A stretch of 64,000 nt of DNA from Pseudomonas marincola (GTDB taxonomy: Bacteria > Pseudomonadota > Gammaproteobacteria > Pseudomonadales > Pseudomonadaceae). Below, piece after piece: positions 17,746 through 26,843 of this stretch (within the stretch, counting starts at the first letter, position 1; each line of letters starts with the position of its first letter). Position numbers and translations under genes: made by a program. The notes beneath the pieces are model-generated. The model had not been told where the DNA came from and ran no database searches. It saw nothing but the letters and a program-made list of their open reading frames with translations. The stretch lies in the NCBI RefSeq assembly GCF_900116605.1, contig NZ_FPBC01000007.1, forward strand, positions 1 to 64,000, read 5' to 3'.

Positions 17746-18804
17746 TTAAACTTCCGAATACATACGCCCGGGGTTAAAAATCCCCTGCGGGTCGAGTTGC
17801 GCTTTGAGCTGCTGGTGATAACGCAGCAGTGGCGCTGCCAAAGGCTGGAACGGGCTGTCGCTGGCGCCCGCAGTGAAGCATGTGGCATGGCCGCCAACCT
17901 TGCTCACGGCCGCGCGAATCGCCTGCGCGTCGGCATCAGACTTGAGCCAGCGCTGCGCGCCACCCCAGTCGAGCAACTGCTCACCTTCAAGCTCCAATAC
18001 CCCGGTGTTGTTCGGCACCGACAAACGCCACAGCGTCTTGGCGCCTGCAAAGAACGGCAAACGCTGCTCGTTCAGGTCACTCCAGAATGTGGCTGACAGC
18101 TCTTCACCGCCAATGCGCTCACGCGCCGCTGCAACCGATCCTTCACCGCCCTCAAGACGCAAATACAGCGCGCTGCCGTCGTGACAGGCGGCGCTGATCG
18201 GCACTGGCTGCTGGCCCCATTCAGCCAGTTTCAGCAACGCGGTTTGAGTGTCCATTTCCACCCGCAGGCTCAGGCATTGGCGGGGTTTTGGCAGCACTTT
18301 GAGCGACACTTCGGTGAGCACGCCGAGGCAGCCGAAGCTGCCGGACAGCAAACGCGACAGGTCGTAACCGGCGACGTTCTTCATCACTTCGCCGCCAAAG
18401 CGCAAATGCTTGCCGTGCCCGGTGATGACCCGTGTACCCAATACATAATCACGCACCGAGCCCGCCCACGGCCGACGCGGCCCGGAAATCCCCGCAGCCA
18501 CCATGCCGCCGACCGTACCGCCTTCGGCAAAGTGCGGCGGCTCGCATGGCAGCATCTGCCCCGCAGCGTCCAGCGCGGCCTCAAGCTCTGCCAACGGCGT
18601 ACCGGCGCGAGCGGTAATCACCAGCTCGGTCGGGTCATAGCTGACAATGCCGCTGTGGCTGCGCATGTCGAGCACTTCACCGCTTACCGGGCGGCCGAGA
18701 AATGCTTTGCTGTTGGTGCCTTGAATGCGCAATGTGCCCTGATTGTTAAGGGCATGATTAACCTGTTCCAGCAGCGCCTGGCTGGCATCGAAAGCAGACA
18801 TCAA
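17746..18804 (-). CDS. glcE: Glycolate oxidase FAD-binding subunit
   Basis: The 352-aa flavoprotein is the second FAD subunit of glycolate oxidase. It has the FAD_binding_4 fold: EPPHFAEGGTVGGMVAAGIS near residues 90-109 and GGEVMKNVAGYDLSRLLSGS near residues 137-156. Its start overlaps the end of glcD by four bases (ATGA type), typical of the glcDEF operon. Length agrees with GlcE of E. coli and P. aeruginosa. Confidence 0.96.
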   Translation of the reverse strand: MMSAFDASQALLEQVNHALNNQGTLRIQGTNSKAFLGRPVSGEVLDMRSHSGIVSYDPTELVITARAGTPLAELEAALDAAGQMLPCEPPHFAEGGTVGGMVAAGISGPRRPWAGSVRDYVLGTRVITGHGKHLRFGGEVMKNVAGYDLSRLLSGSFGCLGVLTEVSLKVLPKPRQCLSLRVEMDTQTALLKLAEWGQQPVPISAACHDGSALYLRLEGGEGSVAAARERIGGEELSATFWSDLNEQRLPFFAGAKTLWRLSVPNNTGVLELEGEQLLDWGGAQRWLKSDADAQAIRAAVSKVGGHATCFTAGASDSPFQPLAAPLLRYHQQLKAQLDPQGIFNPGRMYSEV

Positions 18805-20300
18805 AAACGCTCCAGTTCAGGGAATGGCAGCTGGCCGTGGTGCACGTGCATCGAGCCGAACTCGGCGCAACGGTGCAAAGTCGGAATGTTCTTGCCGGGA
18901 TTAAGCAGGCCACTCGGGTCGAAGGCGGCTTTTACGGCGTGGAACAAGGTCAGCTCATCACTGTTGAACTGCGCGCACATCTGATTGATCTTTTCACGGC
19001 CTACGCCGTGCTCGCCGGTGATGCTGCCGCCGACCTTGACGCACAATTCGAGAATCTTGCCGCCCACAGCTTCAGCACGCTCAAGCTCGCCTGGCTGATT
19101 GGCATCAAACAGAATCAGCGGGTGCATATTGCCGTCACCGGCGTGGAATACGTTGGCGACACGCAGGCCGTGCTCAGCGGAGATTTCGGCAATGCCTTTA
19201 AGAACGCCGGGTAATTCGCGGCGCGGAATAGTGCCGTCCATGCAGTAGTAGTCCGGCGAAATACGCCCAACTGCCGGGAATGCATTCTTGCGACCAGCCC
19301 AGAACTTGACGCGCTCGGCCTCATCTTTGGCCAGACGCACTTCTGTCGCACCTGCCTTCTCAAGCACCAGACGCACACGCTCGCATTCGTCGTGAACATC
19401 GGCTTCAACGCCATCGAGTTCACACAGCAGAATCGCTTCTGCCTCGACCGGATAACCGGCGCGGATAAAGTCTTCGGCGGCGCGAATCGCCAGGTTGTCC
19501 ATCATCTCCAGACCACCCGGAATGATGCCCGCGGCGATGATGTCGCCGACGGCACGGCCGGCCTTTTCAACCGAGTCAAAGCTGGCCAGCAAAACCTTGG
19601 CAACCTGCGGCTTGGGCAACAGCTTGACGGTAACTTCGGTAACAATCCCGAGCATGCCTTCGGAGCCGGTGAACAGCGCCAGCAAATCAAAGCCCGGCGA
19701 ATCCAGCGCATCGCTGCCGAGCGTCATGCGCTCGCCTTCAACGGTGAGAATCTCCACCTTGAGCAGGTTATGCACGGTCAGGCCGTACTTCAGGCAGTGC
19801 ACGCCACCCGCGTTCTCGGCGACGTTACCGCCAATCGAGCAGGCGATTTGCGAAGACGGGTCCGGCGCGTAATACATGTCGTAAGGGGCGGCAGCATTAG
19901 AGATCGCCAAATTGCGCACACCGGGCTGCACCCGGGCAAAACGACCTTGCGGATTGACTTCGAGAATTTTGTTGAAGCGCGCCATGACCAGCAGAATGCC
20001 CTGCTCCAATGGCAATGCACCGCCGGACAAACCAGTGCCAGCGCCGCGTGCGACCACCGGGACCTGCCGCTTGTAGCAAAGCTTGAGCAAGGTTTCGACC
20101 TGCTCCAGGCGCTCGGGCAGCACCACCATCATCGGCGTGGTGCGATAGGCGGAAAGACCGTCACACTCGTAAGGTTTGAGGTCTTCCTGGGTGTGTAACA
20201 CCTCAAGATCAGGCAGAGACTCACGTAGAGCACTGAGCAAAGCCGGTTTATCGACTTTGGGCAGCGCACCGTCGACTCGTTCGTCGTACAGAATGCTCAT
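18801..20300 (-). CDS. glcD: Glycolate oxidase subunit GlcD
   Basis: The 499-aa catalytic flavin subunit oxidises glycolate (and D-lactate in family members) to glyoxylate. Landmarks are VPVVARGAGTGLSGGALP (FAD pyrophosphate loop, residues 80-97), CSIGGNVAENAGG, the FTGSEGMLGIVTEVTVK block and the C-terminal SITGEHGVGREK with FDPSGLLNPGKN. It is the first gene of glcDEFG-glcB and faces glcC across a 254-base gap holding two operator palindromes. The ATG at 20300 is the only reasonable start. Confidence 0.97.
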   Translation of the reverse strand: MSILYDERVDGALPKVDKPALLSALRESLPDLEVLHTQEDLKPYECDGLSAYRTTPMMVVLPERLEQVETLLKLCYKRQVPVVARGAGTGLSGGALPLEQGILLVMARFNKILEVNPQGRFARVQPGVRNLAISNAAAPYDMYYAPDPSSQIACSIGGNVAENAGGVHCLKYGLTVHNLLKVEILTVEGERMTLGSDALDSPGFDLLALFTGSEGMLGIVTEVTVKLLPKPQVAKVLLASFDSVEKAGRAVGDIIAAGIIPGGLEMMDNLAIRAAEDFIRAGYPVEAEAILLCELDGVEADVHDECERVRLVLEKAGATEVRLAKDEAERVKFWAGRKNAFPAVGRISPDYYCMDGTIPRRELPGVLKGIAEISAEHGLRVANVFHAGDGNMHPLILFDANQPGELERAEAVGGKILELCVKVGGSITGEHGVGREKINQMCAQFNSDELTLFHAVKAAFDPSGLLNPGKNIPTLHRCAEFGSMHVHHGQLPFPELERF

Positions 20301-20413
20301 GGCAGGCTCGAATCAGGCAACGTTCATTTTTATTGCGCGCAGCAGACGTAGTGCAGCGTGCGGTATGCCAACATAAATAAGCCGATGAACCGCTGACGTC
20401 TACTCAAACACTT

Positions 20414-20428
20414 ACTGGTCATACCAGT
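20414..20428. promoter_or_regulatory. GlcC-type operator, glcD-proximal copy
   Basis: ACTGGT-CAT-ACCAGT is a perfect palindrome with 6-bp arms, in the 254-base divergent region between glcD and glcC. FadR-subfamily GntR regulators bind sites of the form TGGT-N3-ACCA. An identical-arm copy lies 109 bases away. The pairing with GlcC is inferred from position and family. Confidence 0.7.
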
Positions 20429-20522
20429 TTAAAATCAGCCATACTGCACAACAGGTGCCTGTATAGCCCATAGTCAGAGGCCAGAGAGAATGCGGCAAGA
20501 CGAAACAGACAGGCCTGTATAA

Positions 20523-20537
20523 ACTGGTACGACCAGT
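20523..20537. promoter_or_regulatory. GlcC-type operator, glcC-proximal copy
   Basis: ACTGGT-ACG-ACCAGT has the same arms as the site at 20414-20428. It ends 17 bases before the glcC start codon, so binding here would obstruct glcC initiation (autoregulation), whereas the distal copy is better placed for control of glcD. Confidence 0.7.
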
Positions 20538-20554
20538 TGTAGGAAATTCAATAA

Positions 20555-21328
20555 ATGACCGAAAACACACCTGCTGCTCGCCGTCAGGTCAGCGATGTCG
20601 TTGCTGAACGAATCGAGCGCCTGATCGTCGACGGTGTACTCAAGGCCGGCCAGCCCCTGCCCTCGGAAAGACGCCTGTGCGAGAAGCTGGGCATCTCGCG
20701 CTCAGCGCTGCGTGAAGGCCTTAAAGTGCTGCGCGGGCGCGGCATTATCGAAACGGCGCAAGGCCGCAACTCACGAATCTCCGACCTCAGCGGGCCGCGC
20801 GACAGCACCCCGCTGATGCACCTGTTCAGTTCGCAACCGCGCACATTGTTCGACCTGCTTGAAGTGCGCGCATTGCTGGAAGCCGAATCGGCACGCCTGG
20901 CAGCGCTGCGCGGCACCGATGCCGACTTTGTTTTGCTGACACGCTGTTATGAAGAAATGGTCGCCGCACACAGCCAGCCAGTGCCCTTGGAGCCCAGCGA
21001 ACATGCGCGGCTCGACCATGCCTTTCACTTGGCGATTTGCGACGCCTCACACAACCCGGTGCTGCTGTATACCCTGCAATCGCTTACCGACCTGATGCTC
21101 AACACGGTGTTTGCCTCGGTCAACAACCTCTATCACCGGCCGCTGCAAAAGCGCCAGATCGACCGCCAGCACTCGCGGCTTTATCACGCTATTATCGAGC
21201 GCTTGCCCGAGCAGGCGCAGCGGGCTGCCCGCGAACATATCCACAGCATCCGCGATAATCTGAAAGACATCGAACTCGAAGAACAGCGTCTGGTCCGGGC
21301 TACCATGCGCCTCGAAGGCTGGTCGTGA
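20555..21328 (+). CDS. glcC: GntR/FadR-family regulator of glycolate use
   Basis: The 257-aa transcription factor has an N-terminal winged helix (VVAERIERLIVDGVLKAGQPLPSERRL region; recognition helix LGISRSALREGLKVLRGRG, residues 47-65) and a C-terminal all-helical FCD effector domain with the metal-ligand type residues around DHAFHLAI. In E. coli GlcC activates glc genes in response to glycolate or acetate. Divergent position from glcD and the two ACTGGT/ACCAGT palindromes in between support the same role. A ribosome site TAGGAAA precedes the ATG. Confidence 0.93.
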   Translation: MTENTPAARRQVSDVVAERIERLIVDGVLKAGQPLPSERRLCEKLGISRSALREGLKVLRGRGIIETAQGRNSRISDLSGPRDSTPLMHLFSSQPRTLFDLLEVRALLEAESARLAALRGTDADFVLLTRCYEEMVAAHSQPVPLEPSEHARLDHAFHLAICDASHNPVLLYTLQSLTDLMLNTVFASVNNLYHRPLQKRQIDRQHSRLYHAIIERLPEQAQRAAREHIHSIRDNLKDIELEEQRLVRATMRLEGWS

Positions 21329-21379
21329 TGCGGCTGCGTGATAAACTCGCAGCCCGCCAAATTGCCGTGAAATAATCCC

Positions 21380-21934
21380 GTGCCCCACGCCGTATTAGCT
21401 CACCCGCCCCGCTGGCTAACCGCCAAACAACTGCAACCGGCCCCCAGCGCCGGCGTGCACAACTGGCTGTTCATCAATCAGGACTCGCTGACCCAGCGCC
21501 TGATTGGCTTGTCGGCGAACAATTTCAGCGTAGTGCCTTTGGATGAAGGCTGGCAGCGCCTGCGGGCCGATGAATGCAGCGCGCTGAATGTGCCGGAAGG
21601 CAGCCAGGGCTGGGTGCGCGAGGTGTACTTGCGCGGCCATGAACAACCCTGGGTATTTGCCCGCAGCGTTGCCGCACGCAGCGCCCTGCAAGGTTCCGGC
21701 TTTGATCTGGGCAAGCTCGGCAGCCGCTCGTTGGGTGAGTTGCTGTTCAGCAACCCGGCATTTGATCGCGGTGAACTCCAGGCATGCCATTATCCGGCCG
21801 CCCACCTGCCGCCAGAGGTTCGCACCGAGCGGCTGTGGGCGCGGCGCTCGTGCTTTAGTCGCGGCGAACTGGCGGTGCTGGTGGCCGAGGTATTTCTGCC
21901 GGACTTCTGGCTCGCCGCGAAAGTCGACTGTTAA
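21380..21934 (+). CDS. ubiC: Chorismate lyase
   Basis: The 184-aa enzyme splits chorismate into 4-hydroxybenzoate and pyruvate, the first committed step of ubiquinone synthesis. Landmarks are the substrate Arg in GWVREVYLRG, LGSRSLGELLF, and the C-terminal TERLWARRSCF with the catalytic Glu in LVAEVFLPDFW. The start is a GTG at 21380. It lies 116 bases before ubiA, its pathway partner. Confidence 0.94.
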   Translation: MPHAVLAHPPRWLTAKQLQPAPSAGVHNWLFINQDSLTQRLIGLSANNFSVVPLDEGWQRLRADECSALNVPEGSQGWVREVYLRGHEQPWVFARSVAARSALQGSGFDLGKLGSRSLGELLFSNPAFDRGELQACHYPAAHLPPEVRTERLWARRSCFSRGELAVLVAEVFLPDFWLAAKVDC

Positions 21935-22050
21935 CCCGCACACACCTCGCGCCTGTGGATAACTCGACTGCGCCACAGCGCCGGCATGTGTTCTACGATT
22001 GTGCGGCGCGCATCCGTATAATCCGCGCAACTCCCACGGAGACGCATTAG

Positions 22051-22941
22051 ATGTATACCCGCCTGCTGCAATCGCTCAACCACCTGCACCCACGCGCCTG
22101 GGACTTTATCCAGCTGACGCGCATGGAAAAGCCCATCGGCATTTACCTGCTGCTGTGGCCAACACTCTGGGCCTTGTGGATTGCAGGCGACGGCAACCCG
22201 AGCGTGAAGAACGTGCTGATCTTCGTGGTCGGGGTGGTTCTGATGCGCGCTGCCGGCTGTGTGATCAATGATTACGCCGACCGCAATTTCGATGGCCACG
22301 TAAAACGCACGCAAGCGCGGCCCCTGGCCAGCGGCAAGATCAAAGGCCGTGAGGCGCTGGTGTTGTTCGCCGTGCTGGTGGCGTTGAGCTTCATATTGGT
22401 GCTGTTTACCAACGCCAATACCATTTGGCTGTCGTTCGGCGGGCTGGCACTCGCGGCCTGCTACCCGTTCATGAAGCGCTATACTTTTTATCCACAGGTG
22501 GTGCTGGGCGCGGCTTTTTCGTGGGGCATGCCGATGGCATTTACCGCCGAAACCGGCAGCGTGCCGCCCGCAGCGTGGCTGTTGTATATCGCCAACCTGC
22601 TGTGGACAGTGGGCTACGACACCTATTACGCGATGGCCGACCGCGAAGACGACCTGAAAATCGGGGTTAAATCGACCGCCATTCTGTTTGGCGATGCCGA
22701 CCGCATCGTCATTCTGCTGCTGCAATCGCTGGCACTGCTTTGCCTGTTGATGGCGGGCGCACGTTTCGAGCTCGGCCTGTACTTCTATCTGGGCCTGATC
22801 GGCGCTGCTGGCTGCTTTATCTGGGAGTTCTGGAGCACCCGCAACCGCGAGCCGATGGTCTGTTTCAAAGCATTTTTGCACAACCATTGGGCCGGTTTAG
22901 CGATCTTTCTGGGTCTGGTTATCGACTACGCAATGCGCTGA
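22051..22941 (+). CDS. ubiA: 4-hydroxybenzoate octaprenyltransferase
   Basis: The 296-aa integral membrane prenyltransferase joins the polyprenyl chain to 4-hydroxybenzoate made by UbiC. The two Asp-rich motifs of the family are visible: [20 protein letters not shown] (residues 72-91) and [20 protein letters not shown] (residues 190-209). Eight to nine hydrophobic segments are spread over the rest. Family length. It is followed by the phoB promoter with its PHO box. Confidence 0.97.
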   Translation: MYTRLLQSLNHLHPRAWDFIQLTRMEKPIGIYLLLWPTLWALWIAGDGNPSVKNVLIFVVGVVLMRAAGCVINDYADRNFDGHVKRTQARPLASGKIKGREALVLFAVLVALSFILVLFTNANTIWLSFGGLALAACYPFMKRYTFYPQVVLGAAFSWGMPMAFTAETGSVPPAAWLLYIANLLWTVGYDTYYAMADREDDLKIGVKSTAILFGDADRIVILLLQSLALLCLLMAGARFELGLYFYLGLIGAAGCFIWEFWSTRNREPMVCFKAFLHNHWAGLAIFLGLVIDYAMR

Positions 22942-22963
22942 TTGCAGACAAAGCAACGTCACA

Positions 22964-22981
22964 CTGTCATATCACTGCAAT
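22964..22981 (+). promoter_or_regulatory. PHO box upstream of phoB
   Basis: CTGTCATATCACTGCAAT fits the PhoB consensus of two 7-bp CTGTCAT-type repeats with a 4-bp AT-rich spacer (second repeat CTGCAAT, two mismatches). It lies 52 bases before the phoB ATG, consistent with autoactivation of phoBR under phosphate starvation. Confidence 0.8.
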
Positions 22982-23033
22982 AATTCCGTTATCTAATGCG
23001 GCGCATGACAGTTTTAAGGACCGAGGCTTAACC

Positions 23034-23723
23034 ATGGCTGGCAAGAGTATTCTGATCGTCGATGACGAAGCGCCAATCCGCGAAATGATCGCGGTTGCGC
23101 TGGAGATGGCAGGCTATGAATGCCTGGAAGCGGAAAACACCCAACAGGCGCACACGATCATCGTCGACCGCAAACCCGACCTGATCCTGCTCGACTGGAT
23201 GCTGCCCGGCACTTCGGGTATCGAATTGGCGCGCCGCCTCAAGCGTGACGAGCTGACCGGCGACATTCCGATCATCATGCTCACGGCCAAAGGCGAGGAA
23301 GACAACAAGATCCAGGGTCTTGAAGTCGGCGCCGATGACTACATCACCAAACCTTTCTCGCCGCGCGAGCTGGTTGCACGGCTCAAGGCGGTATTGCGCC
23401 GCGCCGGGCCAAGCGACAGCGAAGGCCCGATCGAGATTGGCGGCCTGCTGCTCGACCCGGTCAGCCATCGCGTGACCATCGACGGCAAGCCTGCCGAAAT
23501 GGGCCCGACCGAATACCGCCTGCTGCAGTTTTTCATGACTCACCAGGAACGCGCCTATACCCGCGGCCAATTGCTGGATCAGGTTTGGGGTGGCAACGTC
23601 TACGTCGAGGAACGTACAGTCGATGTGCACATCCGCCGTCTGCGCAAAGCCCTCGGCGATGCCTATGAAAATCTGGTACAAACGGTACGCGGCACTGGCT
23701 ACCGTTTCTCGACCAAGAGCTGA
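23034..23723 (+). CDS. phoB: Phosphate regulon response regulator PhoB
   Basis: The 229-aa OmpR-type response regulator activates phosphate-starvation genes. The receiver domain (residues 1-120) has the acidic pocket (IVDDEAP), the phosphoacceptor Asp in [13 protein letters not shown], and the Lys in [11 protein letters not shown]. The winged-helix effector domain (130-229) includes [19 protein letters not shown] and [14 protein letters not shown] chose ATG 23034 because [11 protein letters not shown] is the standard N-terminus; longer readings run into ubiA. A PHO box precedes it and phoR follows after 113 bases. Confidence 0.97.
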   Translation: MAGKSILIVDDEAPIREMIAVALEMAGYECLEAENTQQAHTIIVDRKPDLILLDWMLPGTSGIELARRLKRDELTGDIPIIMLTAKGEEDNKIQGLEVGADDYITKPFSPRELVARLKAVLRRAGPSDSEGPIEIGGLLLDPVSHRVTIDGKPAEMGPTEYRLLQFFMTHQERAYTRGQLLDQVWGGNVYVEERTVDVHIRRLRKALGDAYENLVQTVRGTGYRFSTKS

Positions 23724-23836
23724 ATCAGCGACAACCCTGTGCGCCGCCCTCAAGCGGCTGGCAGCAAGAGTGGATGCTTACCGGGGCTACCGGTGAACTA
23801 ACCGGCAATAAGGACTAATTGGCGGATGAGCTCTAA

Positions 23837-25144
23837 GTGAATCAAAACTGGCGTGCAATCATCATCCGACGCGTAATCCTGATCGTACTCGTCAGTTCAC
23901 TGGTCGGCATGGTGACGGGCTATTACGCATGGTCCCTGCTCGCAGGCCTGAGCATTTACCTGTTCTGGAACCTCCGCCAACTGCTGCGCCTGCATGAATG
24001 GCTGAAGACCCAGCAAGGCGACGAAGCACCGCCCGTGGGCTACGGCCTTTGGGGTGAAGTGTTCGACAGCATCTATCACCTGCAACGTCGCGACCAACGC
24101 GTACGTGGCCGCCTGCAAGCAGTGATCGACCGAGTACAGGAATCCACCACCGCACTTAAAGACGCCGTGGTGATGCTCGACAGCGATGGCAATCTGGATT
24201 GGTGGAACATTGCCGCCGAAACCCTGCTCGGGCTTAAAACTCCACAAGACAGCGGCCAGCCGATTACCAACCTGGTGCGTGATCCGCGCTTCAAGGAATA
24301 CTTCGACGGCGAGAACTACGCCGAGCCGCTGGACCTGCCTTCGCCGGTCAATGACCGCCGCCGCTTGCAGTTCCATATCACCCAATACGGCAACCGTGAG
24401 CACTTGATGTTGGTGCGCGACGTGACCCGCCTGCACCAGCTGGAGCAGATGCGCAAAGACTTCGTCGCCAACGTATCGCATGAGTTGCGCACGCCACTGA
24501 CGGTGATTTCCGGTTACCTCGAAACCTTGCTCGACAACGTGGATGCCATCAATCCGCGCTGGCTGCGGGCGCTGCAACAGATGCAGCAGCAAGGTGGGCG
24601 CATGCAGAATCTGCTCAATGACTTGCTCCTGCTGGCCAAGCTCGAAGCCACAGACTATCCGTCGGACAACGCGCCGGTGACGATCGACCTGATGCTGCTG
24701 TCGATCAAGAACGATGCGCAGGCCTTGTCGGCTGAGCGCCATCACCGCATCACGCTGGAAGCAGACCCGCACCTCAAGCTCAAAGGCAGCGAGGCCGAGT
24801 TGCACAGTGCGTTTTCCAATCTGGTGTTCAATGCGGTCAAGTACACCCCGGACGAAGGCGAAATCCACATACGCTGGTGGGGCGATGAGCGCGGCGCGCA
24901 CATGGCGGTCAAAGACACAGGCCTGGGCATTGAGGCTAAACATTTGCCGCGCCTGACCGAGCGTTTCTATCGGGTCGACTCCAGCCGCGCCAGCAACACA
25001 GGCGGCACCGGCCTCGGGCTGGCGATTGTGAAGCACGTATTGCTGCGCCATCGCGGCACGCTCGACATCAGCAGCACGCAGGGCAAGGGCAGCACGTTCA
25101 CCTGCCATTTCCCCAGCGCGCAGATGGTCCGGCGTAACCAATAG
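23837..25144 (+). CDS. phoR: Phosphate regulon sensor histidine kinase PhoR
   Basis: The 435-aa membrane sensor kinase phosphorylates PhoB when the Pst transporter and PhoU signal low phosphate. It has a hydrophobic N-terminus (residues 12-50), a PAS region (about 90-200), a HisKA domain with the phospho-His in VANVSHELRTPLTVISGYLE, and a HATPase domain (N box FSNLVFNAVKYTP, G boxes DTGLGIEAKHL and GGTGLGLAIV). The start is a GTG at 23837. The protein has no large periplasmic domain, as expected of PhoR. Confidence 0.96.
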   Translation: MNQNWRAIIIRRVILIVLVSSLVGMVTGYYAWSLLAGLSIYLFWNLRQLLRLHEWLKTQQGDEAPPVGYGLWGEVFDSIYHLQRRDQRVRGRLQAVIDRVQESTTALKDAVVMLDSDGNLDWWNIAAETLLGLKTPQDSGQPITNLVRDPRFKEYFDGENYAEPLDLPSPVNDRRRLQFHITQYGNREHLMLVRDVTRLHQLEQMRKDFVANVSHELRTPLTVISGYLETLLDNVDAINPRWLRALQQMQQQGGRMQNLLNDLLLLAKLEATDYPSDNAPVTIDLMLLSIKNDAQALSAERHHRITLEADPHLKLKGSEAELHSAFSNLVFNAVKYTPDEGEIHIRWWGDERGAHMAVKDTGLGIEAKHLPRLTERFYRVDSSRASNTGGTGLGLAIVKHVLLRHRGTLDISSTQGKGSTFTCHFPSAQMVRRNQ

Positions 25145-25160
25145 CCAACTGACTCGCCAG

Positions 25161-25196
25161 CAGGTGCCTGTACCGGTTAATCCGTTCAGGCATCTG
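25161..25196. terminator. Hairpin downstream of phoR containing the CAGGTGCCTG motif
   Basis: CAGGTGCCTG (25161-25170) pairs with CAGGCATCTG (25187-25196), one mismatch, 16-base loop. It follows the phoR stop by 17 bases but lacks a T-run, so termination is only possible. The decamer CAGGTGCCTG also occurs at 11975 and 20452. Confidence 0.45.
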
Positions 25197-25271
25197 ACTT
25201 GCGCATCTGGCTCTTGAAAAGCCGAGCCAAAGCCCCCAATCTAATGTCCTCATTGGCCAACTGAAACCCTA

Positions 25272-26612
25272 ATGGACCCCTCCTCTAGTTACTCTGCTGC
25301 ATCCTACTTCGCCGATTTCGGGCTTGTTCTGTTCGCTATTTTTCTGGTGTTTCTCAACGGCTTCTTTGTTGCCGCCGAGTTCGCCATGGTCAAGCTACGC
25401 TCGACCAAAGTGGAAAGCCTCGCCGCCAAACACGGCTGGCGCGGGCACATTCTGCGCACCGTACACAATCAACTCGACGCTTATCTTTCTGCCTGCCAAC
25501 TGGGTATTACCCTGGCATCGCTCGGCCTTGGCTGGGTCGGTGAGCCGGCGTTCGCGCACCTGATCGAGCCACTGCTGGGCAGCATCGGTATCGACTCGCC
25601 GAAGCTGGTCAGCGGTATCGCCTTCTTCACCGCCTTCTTCATTATTTCGTACCTGCACATCGTGGTCGGCGAGCTTGCGCCCAAGTCATGGGCCATCCGC
25701 AAACCCGAGCTGCTGTCGCTGTGGACAGCAGGCCCGTTGTACCTGTTCTACTGGGCCATGTACCCGGCGATTTTCTTGCTCAACGCCAGCGCCAACGCGA
25801 TTTTGCGGGTGGCCGGTCAGGGTGAACCCGGCCCGCATCACGACCATCACTACAGCCGCGACGAGCTGAAACTGATCCTCCACTCAAGCCGCGCCAGAGA
25901 CCCCAACGATCAGGACATGCGCGTGCTGGCGTCGGCCGTCGAGCTGGGTGAACTGGAAGTGGTTGACTGGGCCAACTCACGTGAAGACCTGGTGCATATC
26001 GACCTGAAGGCGCCGCTGGATGAAGTGTTCTCGGTGTTTCGCCGGCACAAATACAGCCGCTATCCGGTGTACGACAGCGAACGCGAAGACTATGTCGGCG
26101 TGCTGCATATCAAAGATTTGCTGCTGCACTTGTCGCTGCTGGAAATGCTCCCGTCGGCGCTGAATATCAGCGAACTGATGCACCCGATCGAACGCGTCAG
26201 CCGGCATATGCCGCTGTCGAATCTGCTTGAGCAATTTCGTCAGGGTGGCTCGCACTTTGCGCTGGTCGAGGAAGCCGACGGCAAGGTTATCGCCTACCTG
26301 ACCATGGAAGACGTGCTCGAAGCACTGGTCGGCGACATTCAGGATGAACACCGCAAAACCGAGCGCGGCATCGTCGCCTATCAGCCAGGCAAATTGTTGG
26401 TACGCGGCGATACACCGCTGTTCAAGATTGAACGCCTGCTCGGCATCGACCTTGACCACCTCGACGCAGAAACGCTGGCCGGCCTGATCTACGAAACCCT
26501 CAAGCGCATGCCAGAGGAAGAAGAAGTGATCGAAAGCGATGGCTTGCGCATCATCGTTAAAAAAATGAAAGGGCCGAAGATAATCCTCGCCAAAGTCCTC
26601 AAAGTCGACTGA
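25272..26612 (+). CDS. CNNM/CorC-HlyC family membrane protein with CBS domains
   Basis: The 446-aa protein is of the hemolysin-related family. Residues 15-200 form the DUF21/CNNM membrane domain (LVLFAIFLVFLNGFFVAAEFAM, written in part, and SACQLGITLASLGLGWVGEP). Residues 215-345 hold a CBS pair (FSVFRRHKYSRYPVYDSERE, HFALVEEADGKVIAYLTMED). The last 90 residues are a CorC_HlyC domain (GLRIIVKKM near the end). CNNM/CorC relatives act in Mg2+/Co2+ efflux or resistance. The old hemolysin label is not supported by function. It follows phoR in the same direction, as I recall from P. aeruginosa. Confidence 0.92.
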   Translation: MDPSSSYSAASYFADFGLVLFAIFLVFLNGFFVAAEFAMVKLRSTKVESLAAKHGWRGHILRTVHNQLDAYLSACQLGITLASLGLGWVGEPAFAHLIEPLLGSIGIDSPKLVSGIAFFTAFFIISYLHIVVGELAPKSWAIRKPELLSLWTAGPLYLFYWAMYPAIFLLNASANAILRVAGQGEPGPHHDHHYSRDELKLILHSSRARDPNDQDMRVLASAVELGELEVVDWANSREDLVHIDLKAPLDEVFSVFRRHKYSRYPVYDSEREDYVGVLHIKDLLLHLSLLEMLPSALNISELMHPIERVSRHMPLSNLLEQFRQGGSHFALVEEADGKVIAYLTMEDVLEALVGDIQDEHRKTERGIVAYQPGKLLVRGDTPLFKIERLLGIDLDHLDAETLAGLIYETLKRMPEEEEVIESDGLRIIVKKMKGPKIILAKVLKVD

Positions 26613-26614
26613 TA

Positions 26615-26635
26615 ACAAAGGCGCTGAGCCTTTGT
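26615..26635 (+). terminator. Hairpin after the CNNM/CorC-type gene
   Basis: ACAAAGGC (26615-26622) and GCCTTTGT (26628-26635) form a perfect 8-bp stem with a five-base loop two bases after the stop codon. No T-run beyond TTTGT, so strength is uncertain. Confidence 0.6.
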
Positions 26636-26689
26636 CAGAACCGCAACTTCCTGCCTGTGAACTAAGTGCTGCCTGGCCTCAACAGCACT

Positions 26690-26741
26690 TTAGTTCAGAC
26701 TTTTTCCGACACTCATTCTGAAAGAGTCTAATCTGAACTAA
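26690..26741. repeat. Long interrupted inverted repeat upstream of the outer-membrane protein gene
   Basis: TTAGTTCAGA (26690-26699) and TCTGAACTAA (26732-26741) are perfect 10-bp inverted arms, with a second nearly matching pair inside (CTTTTTC and GAAAGAG). The structure lies about 100 bases before the start of the following gene. It could be a double operator, a cruciform or an RNA hairpin in the leader. Confidence 0.55.
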
Positions 26742-26843
26742 TCATTGAAAGCGCCCAAAGCCCAAGCTAATTTGTGGGCAGGTAACGCTTGATCCGTGCA
26801 CTGGAATTGCGAATTTTTGACTGGAAACAAAAGGACTCACGCG

